This document shows positions 60,415 to 64,000 of a stretch of 64,000 nt of DNA, piece by piece (position 1 is the stretch's first letter; each line of letters opens with the position of its first letter). Made by a program: the position numbers and the translations under genes. The DNA comes from Cladosporium sp. IMV 00045 (lineage: Eukaryota; Ascomycota; Dothideomycetes; Cladosporiales; Cladosporiaceae). Under the pieces are notes generated by a model, which was given only the letters and a program-made list of their open reading frames with translations, was not told the DNA's origin and did not search any database. The stretch is from assembly GCA_001931905.2 (NCBI GenBank), contig MSJI02000925.1, positions 1 through 64,000 on the forward strand, given 5' to 3'.

Positions 60415-63265
60415 TCAAGAAGACTCCGGGAAGTTCATCTTGAGTCTCTCATAAGCAACCTTCATCTCGCCCCCCATGCACTTCTCCGCCTCTCGCAAAC
60501 AGTCGGCGAGAACAGCCCTCTGGCGCTCCGCCGCAGCATCATCTGACTCCGAGGTCTTGATGTCGTCGAATGCAGAGCAGATATTGGTGAAAGCAGAGCT
60601 CACCAACGCCAGCAGTCGTTTCTTTTGCCGCTTGTGTAGAATGTTCAGATCGCGCTCTGCTGCCGCGCAGACACCAGCCCAGACGCTGCCTTGCTTCGTG
60701 ATTTCTACCTTGAAGACCTTGTGGCGCATCTGGGGGAATCCGCATGGCGGAGCTTTTCGGCCTTGGCCGCCTATCGCTGACTGTTAGTCTTATTACTCTA
60801 TGGCGTGGCAGCTGGGTGGGCGGTGTTGATGCTTACACTTGATCACGCGGACCTTTTGGTAGACAGGGTGCATCTTCCGCACCATGTAAGCTTCCTCGTC
60901 GTCGATAAGGAGCTTTTGTTTGATGTCGTTCAGATCATCAACGACATCGTCAATCCAATCTTTGATTTGGTCGCGTGAGTCCTGTTGCTGTAGCCGGATC
61001 GTTTTGTAGAACGCTTCAAGTTTCATCAATTGGCCGCTGGGGTCACCTTCGTTATAGTTAGCTAAGGCGCTTGAGATGCGATGAGGGCAGCTTACTTTTG
61101 ATTCCGTCAATGACTCCCTGGCACAAATGCTCAACATCGCTTATGATGTCGGTCTGTAACTCGTTCGTCGCCGGGACCAGCTGTGCAAAAATGGCCTCAA
61201 ACCTTTTGGATGCAATTTTCTGCAGATCGCCAGTCATGTTGACCTCCTCCTTTTTGCCTCTCTTTTTCCGATATCCCTCGTTGTTCATCAACGAAAGCAT
61301 GGTTTGGGGGGCCTTGAATATCTGCGCCCACTCATCGCAGAGACTCCCTGCTTTTGTGTTCCACGGCGTTTCAAGGTCCTTCAGTGGGCCTAGCACATTG
61401 TTGACGATGCTGGTATTCATCTTAGTCCACGCTGCTTCCATCATGGCAGGAAAACGTTCGATTGGCGAGCGAACGTGACCTTCGATATCGGCTTTGAGAT
61501 CTGCAGGTGCCCGGGTGCTGAAAAGTTGGACTCTGCTGAGGAGCATGGGAAGCTGGACGCCGTAGATGTACTTGACTTGTTTCAGACCCGTCTTGTTGGG
61601 AAATTCAGAGATCATGCGACGTGCGGCGGGACCATTGGTCTCCTCGACAGACAGAACAGGCGCGTCGTCTGGGTAGTATCCTGCCTTGTGCCGTCTGTAT
61701 GCTAGATTCGACAGCCATAGAACGGGGACGTCATCCACAAAGCCTGTAACGTCGCGTAGCTTTCGTTGAATGGTTTGTCGTGTCTTCGCGCCTCGTATGG
61801 CAATTCGCAAAGCCGTTTCCTCGCCGATTTTCTTGTGGACGGCCTTCTCTTCTAGGTCGTATTGGTCCCCGAGATCTACTTCCTGGGGAGTACCCCTCGC
61901 ATGCCTGATTTCCAGCTTCGTAGCATTAAGCTGCTTTTTGAGGCTAGAGATCTCGTCCTGCAAGTTCTTGACATCTTCTTTCTGCCCGCGTGTGCCTCCG
62001 ACGAACGTGTCATCGTCAATCTCGTCGCTGCATGTCACAAATACAAGTATATTCCCCTCGCCTTTGCCTTTGACCGCTTTGATCTCTTCCGAGACCACAC
62101 TACCGCTGTTCGCCCGGGTTGCTTGAACGGTGACCGCCGCGTGCGAACATTTGTGAACAATCTTCCGGGCGATTGATCGTCGAATGTGATTATCAGATGA
62201 ACCGGGTACATCGACCAACGCGACACCCATCTTGCTGAGAGGATTCTCGAAGTGAATATATATCCCTCTGACCAAAGGCCATAGCGACACCGTTGATGGG
62301 TCGTCGTCGTCGTCTGTGCCGTCGCTGGTGTATGCAGCGAGTCTTTCCAAAAGTTTGGCGGCAGTATCGGCCTCAATAATAACTCTACTTTGCCCGTTTG
62401 TATGTTTGTTGATAGCGGCATCTGCCCATGCTGTAAGTCGCCGGGCTATTTTTTCGTCGTCTTCGGACTTGGCCGACTTCAAGAACCCTCGTGTGGCTCT
62501 TCTAGAGTTGCATTCGTCGTGGTCCGAGAAAAGCGAATGTATAGCTTCCACAACAGTGTCGCGAGTGTCAATGTCTTCCGGGCCCTCTGTGTCTTCGAAG
62601 TCGTCTCCTGGATTGGCTTCTTGGCTGGTTTCAGCACGATAAAAGGCGGCGAGCTCTCCCTTTAGAAACCTAGTCCTCTCCTCTGCAATGAAGAATTCGA
62701 CCTCGGCACGAAAGTATTTCTCTTGGCCATCGGCTGGTCCAGAATACTTGTGTGGCACCAAAGTCACACTGCTACCGGTTTTCCCCTTCGATGATGTCGA
62801 GTTAGTACAGCGACCCGAGGATTTAGAGCAGCTGAGACTTACGGTGACAGCGATTGTTTCGTGAAGTATCGTGTTTATGGTTTCACTCTTGCCTGCAAAT
62901 TGTTATGATCGCACTTCACTCCACAGAAAGTAGGTGGATGACTTACCCGAGCCCATCGGTCCATTGACGCTCATTATGGTCTTGTCGGCTTTTCGCTCCA
63001 GGATGCGTGAAGTGATATCGTCCACAAATCGCTTGATGCTGCTATTATCATTTGATGGGTCTTTGAGTGCATCTAAGAAATGATGGCAGATCTTGTCGAA
63101 GCCCTCGCCGAGCTTGATGAAGTTGCTGTCTAGATTCACTGACTTAGACATGACTTCCTGGGTGACATCGTAATGGATCTTGTCCGGAAGCGTGTCCGGC
63201 TTAATATCCTTGGTTTCCAGACACTCTAGCTTGCGCTTCTGTCCGGGTTTTGACTCGTCTTCCAT
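60415..63265 (-). CDS. dynamin-like large GTPase, nuclear GTPase SLIP-GC-like family
   Basis: Five exons: 63265-62947, 62892-62843, 62785-61096, 61046-60837 and 60770-60415; phases agree, 874 residues. The start is the ATG at 63265 because the frame beyond it opens only with TTG. The P-loop GPMGSGKSETIN is split by intron 1 after its second Ser-Gly. Intron 2 carries a perfect TACTAAC branch site. VDVPGSSD is the dynamin-type G3 (DxPG) and FVTCSDEIDD the likely G4. A coiled coil (DVKNLQDEISSLKKQL) and a helical stalk-like C-terminal half follow. The family is found expanded in many fungi; no precise role is established. Its last exon has a relic copy downstream. Confidence 0.82.
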
Positions 63266-63723
63266 AGCTATGGGTGACAATGGTAAAGGATGTGTAGAGC
63301 TGGAGTATGTGCGTAGGTGTGGGTGGTGGTAGGGGTGAGTGTAAGTGGAGTGTAAATGTTCAGGAGAAAGTCGAAGAAGATCGTGTTTCTATGTCCCTCG
63401 CTTCACACCATCTGGCTTGTGATAATGGTGCACGAGCACGCATGTGTCGTCTCCAGTGATGATCGTGCGGGTTGTGAGATGCGCACAAGTAAGGCAAGGC
63501 TGAACTGAAGTGAAAGTTCGCATGGAGCTGATTGCGTGCATTAGTGGGCATCATACTGTCGCACTGAGTGTAAATTGTTGTGCTGGTGAGGGGAGGGTGC
63601 TGTGAGGGAATGAAGTGAAATTAGACTTTGGCTTCCAAACAAGCTTACAATGACAACCCGCCGCCCTACCCAACCATGCACCGAGACGCCGTGCAAATGC
63701 TTATGGCAATACAATATTACAAC
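63266..63723. other. intergenic region, large GTPase promoter / YPT7 3' flank
   Basis: 458 bp with no supported gene; it holds the large GTPase leader (GT-rich tract near 63295-63360) and the YPT7 3' flank. Confidence 0.5.
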
Positions 63724-64000
63724 TCAACAGCAGCCACCCGCAGCGCCCTTCTTCCCAGCACCTGCACCGCCTCCTCCGATGTTCACAGTCCTTCCTCCGC
63801 CGCCTGCACCAGGGCCTTTGACGCCACTTCTTCGGTCATTGAGATCGTACTTCCCCGCTTCGATGTTTTGGTATATCCTCTCCGACACCTCCAGGAAAGC
63901 CCTCTCAACACCCTCACCGCTCTTTGCGCTCGTCTCCACGTACTGCATGACCTTGTTATCTCGGCACCATTCCTCCGCCTCTTCCTTCGTCACCTGTCGC
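63724..64000 (-). CDS. YPT7: Rab7-type GTPase Ypt7, C-terminal fragment
   Basis: The frame enters from the window edge with RQVTKEEAEEWC and ends with GGCC before TGA at 63726-63724. VETSAKSGEGVERAFLEVSE is the Rab7 G5 region, and ERIYQNIEAGKYDLNDRRSGVKG is the Rab7/Ypt7-specific hypervariable start. A glycine-rich linker precedes the double-Cys prenylation site. Ypt7 drives fusion at late endosomes and the vacuole with HOPS. The GTP-binding core lies outside the window. Confidence 0.92.
   Translation of the reverse strand, partial: RQVTKEEAEEWCRDNKVMQYVETSAKSGEGVERAFLEVSERIYQNIEAGKYDLNDRRSGVKGPGAGGGGRTVNIGGGGAGAGKKGAAGGCC

Overview
The window is nuclear DNA of a filamentous or yeast-like ascomycete. 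The evidence is compact genes with short GT-AG introns (about 50-90 bp), CTAAC/CTGAC branch sites close to the acceptors, and fungus-specific families: TRAPPII Trs120/HypA, a Chs7-type chaperone, a Zn-cluster regulator with a fungal regulatory domain, and alpha-tubulin split by small 5' exons. Gene content and style suggest Dothideomycetes. A diploid or hybrid melanised yeast such as Hortaea would explain the duplicated block, but the species is an inference.

Layout. 1-16.7 kb: 5' end of an ABCA-type transporter (-), a DHA2-like MFS transporter (-), TRS120 (-), tuberin TSC2 (+), RNase H2 catalytic subunit (-), a YAG7-like RGG protein (-) and ESS2 (+). 17.9-40.4 kb: a locus of three genes, KDM4-type histone demethylase (+), SUZ12 (-) and the Rab GTPase YPT1 (-), present in two diverged versions interrupted by two 20-N gaps. 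41-64 kb: a WW-domain/low-complexity protein (-), alpha-tubulin (-), a small single-pass membrane protein (+), an F-box-like protein (+), a divergent succinate dehydrogenase subunit C (-), a Zn-cluster regulator (-) divergent from an NmrA/isoflavone-reductase-like gene (+), a chromodomain plus triple CCCH-finger protein (-), a Chs7-like chaperone (-), a dynamin/SLIP-GC-like large GTPase (-), and the 3' end of YPT7 (-).

The main structural result is that 26757-37305 is an alternative version (haplotype or homeolog) of 19199-26736 plus 37375-40211, placed inside the other version. The sequence left of the first gap ends with the same 49 bases that begin the sequence right of the second gap (26688-26736 = 37326-37374). 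Both lie inside SUZ12, so the outer pieces appear to be contiguous and the middle piece looks like a displaced haplotig. SUZ12 version A is therefore split over two distant fragments. KDM4 version B and YPT1 version B are cut by the gaps.

The main gene-level result is that SUZ12 has a small last exon, missed by simple ORF reading. It completes an ING-like PHD finger after the VEFS box in both versions. With the KDM4-type demethylase tail-to-tail beside it and a chromodomain/CCCH protein further on, the window is rich in chromatin regulators. Other themes are membrane traffic (TRS120 of the TRAPPII exchange factor, the Rab GTPases YPT1 and YPT7, the Chs7-like chaperone) and TOR control (TSC2). 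Exon joins were worked out by eye from splice consensus and reading-frame phase; none was confirmed with transcript data.
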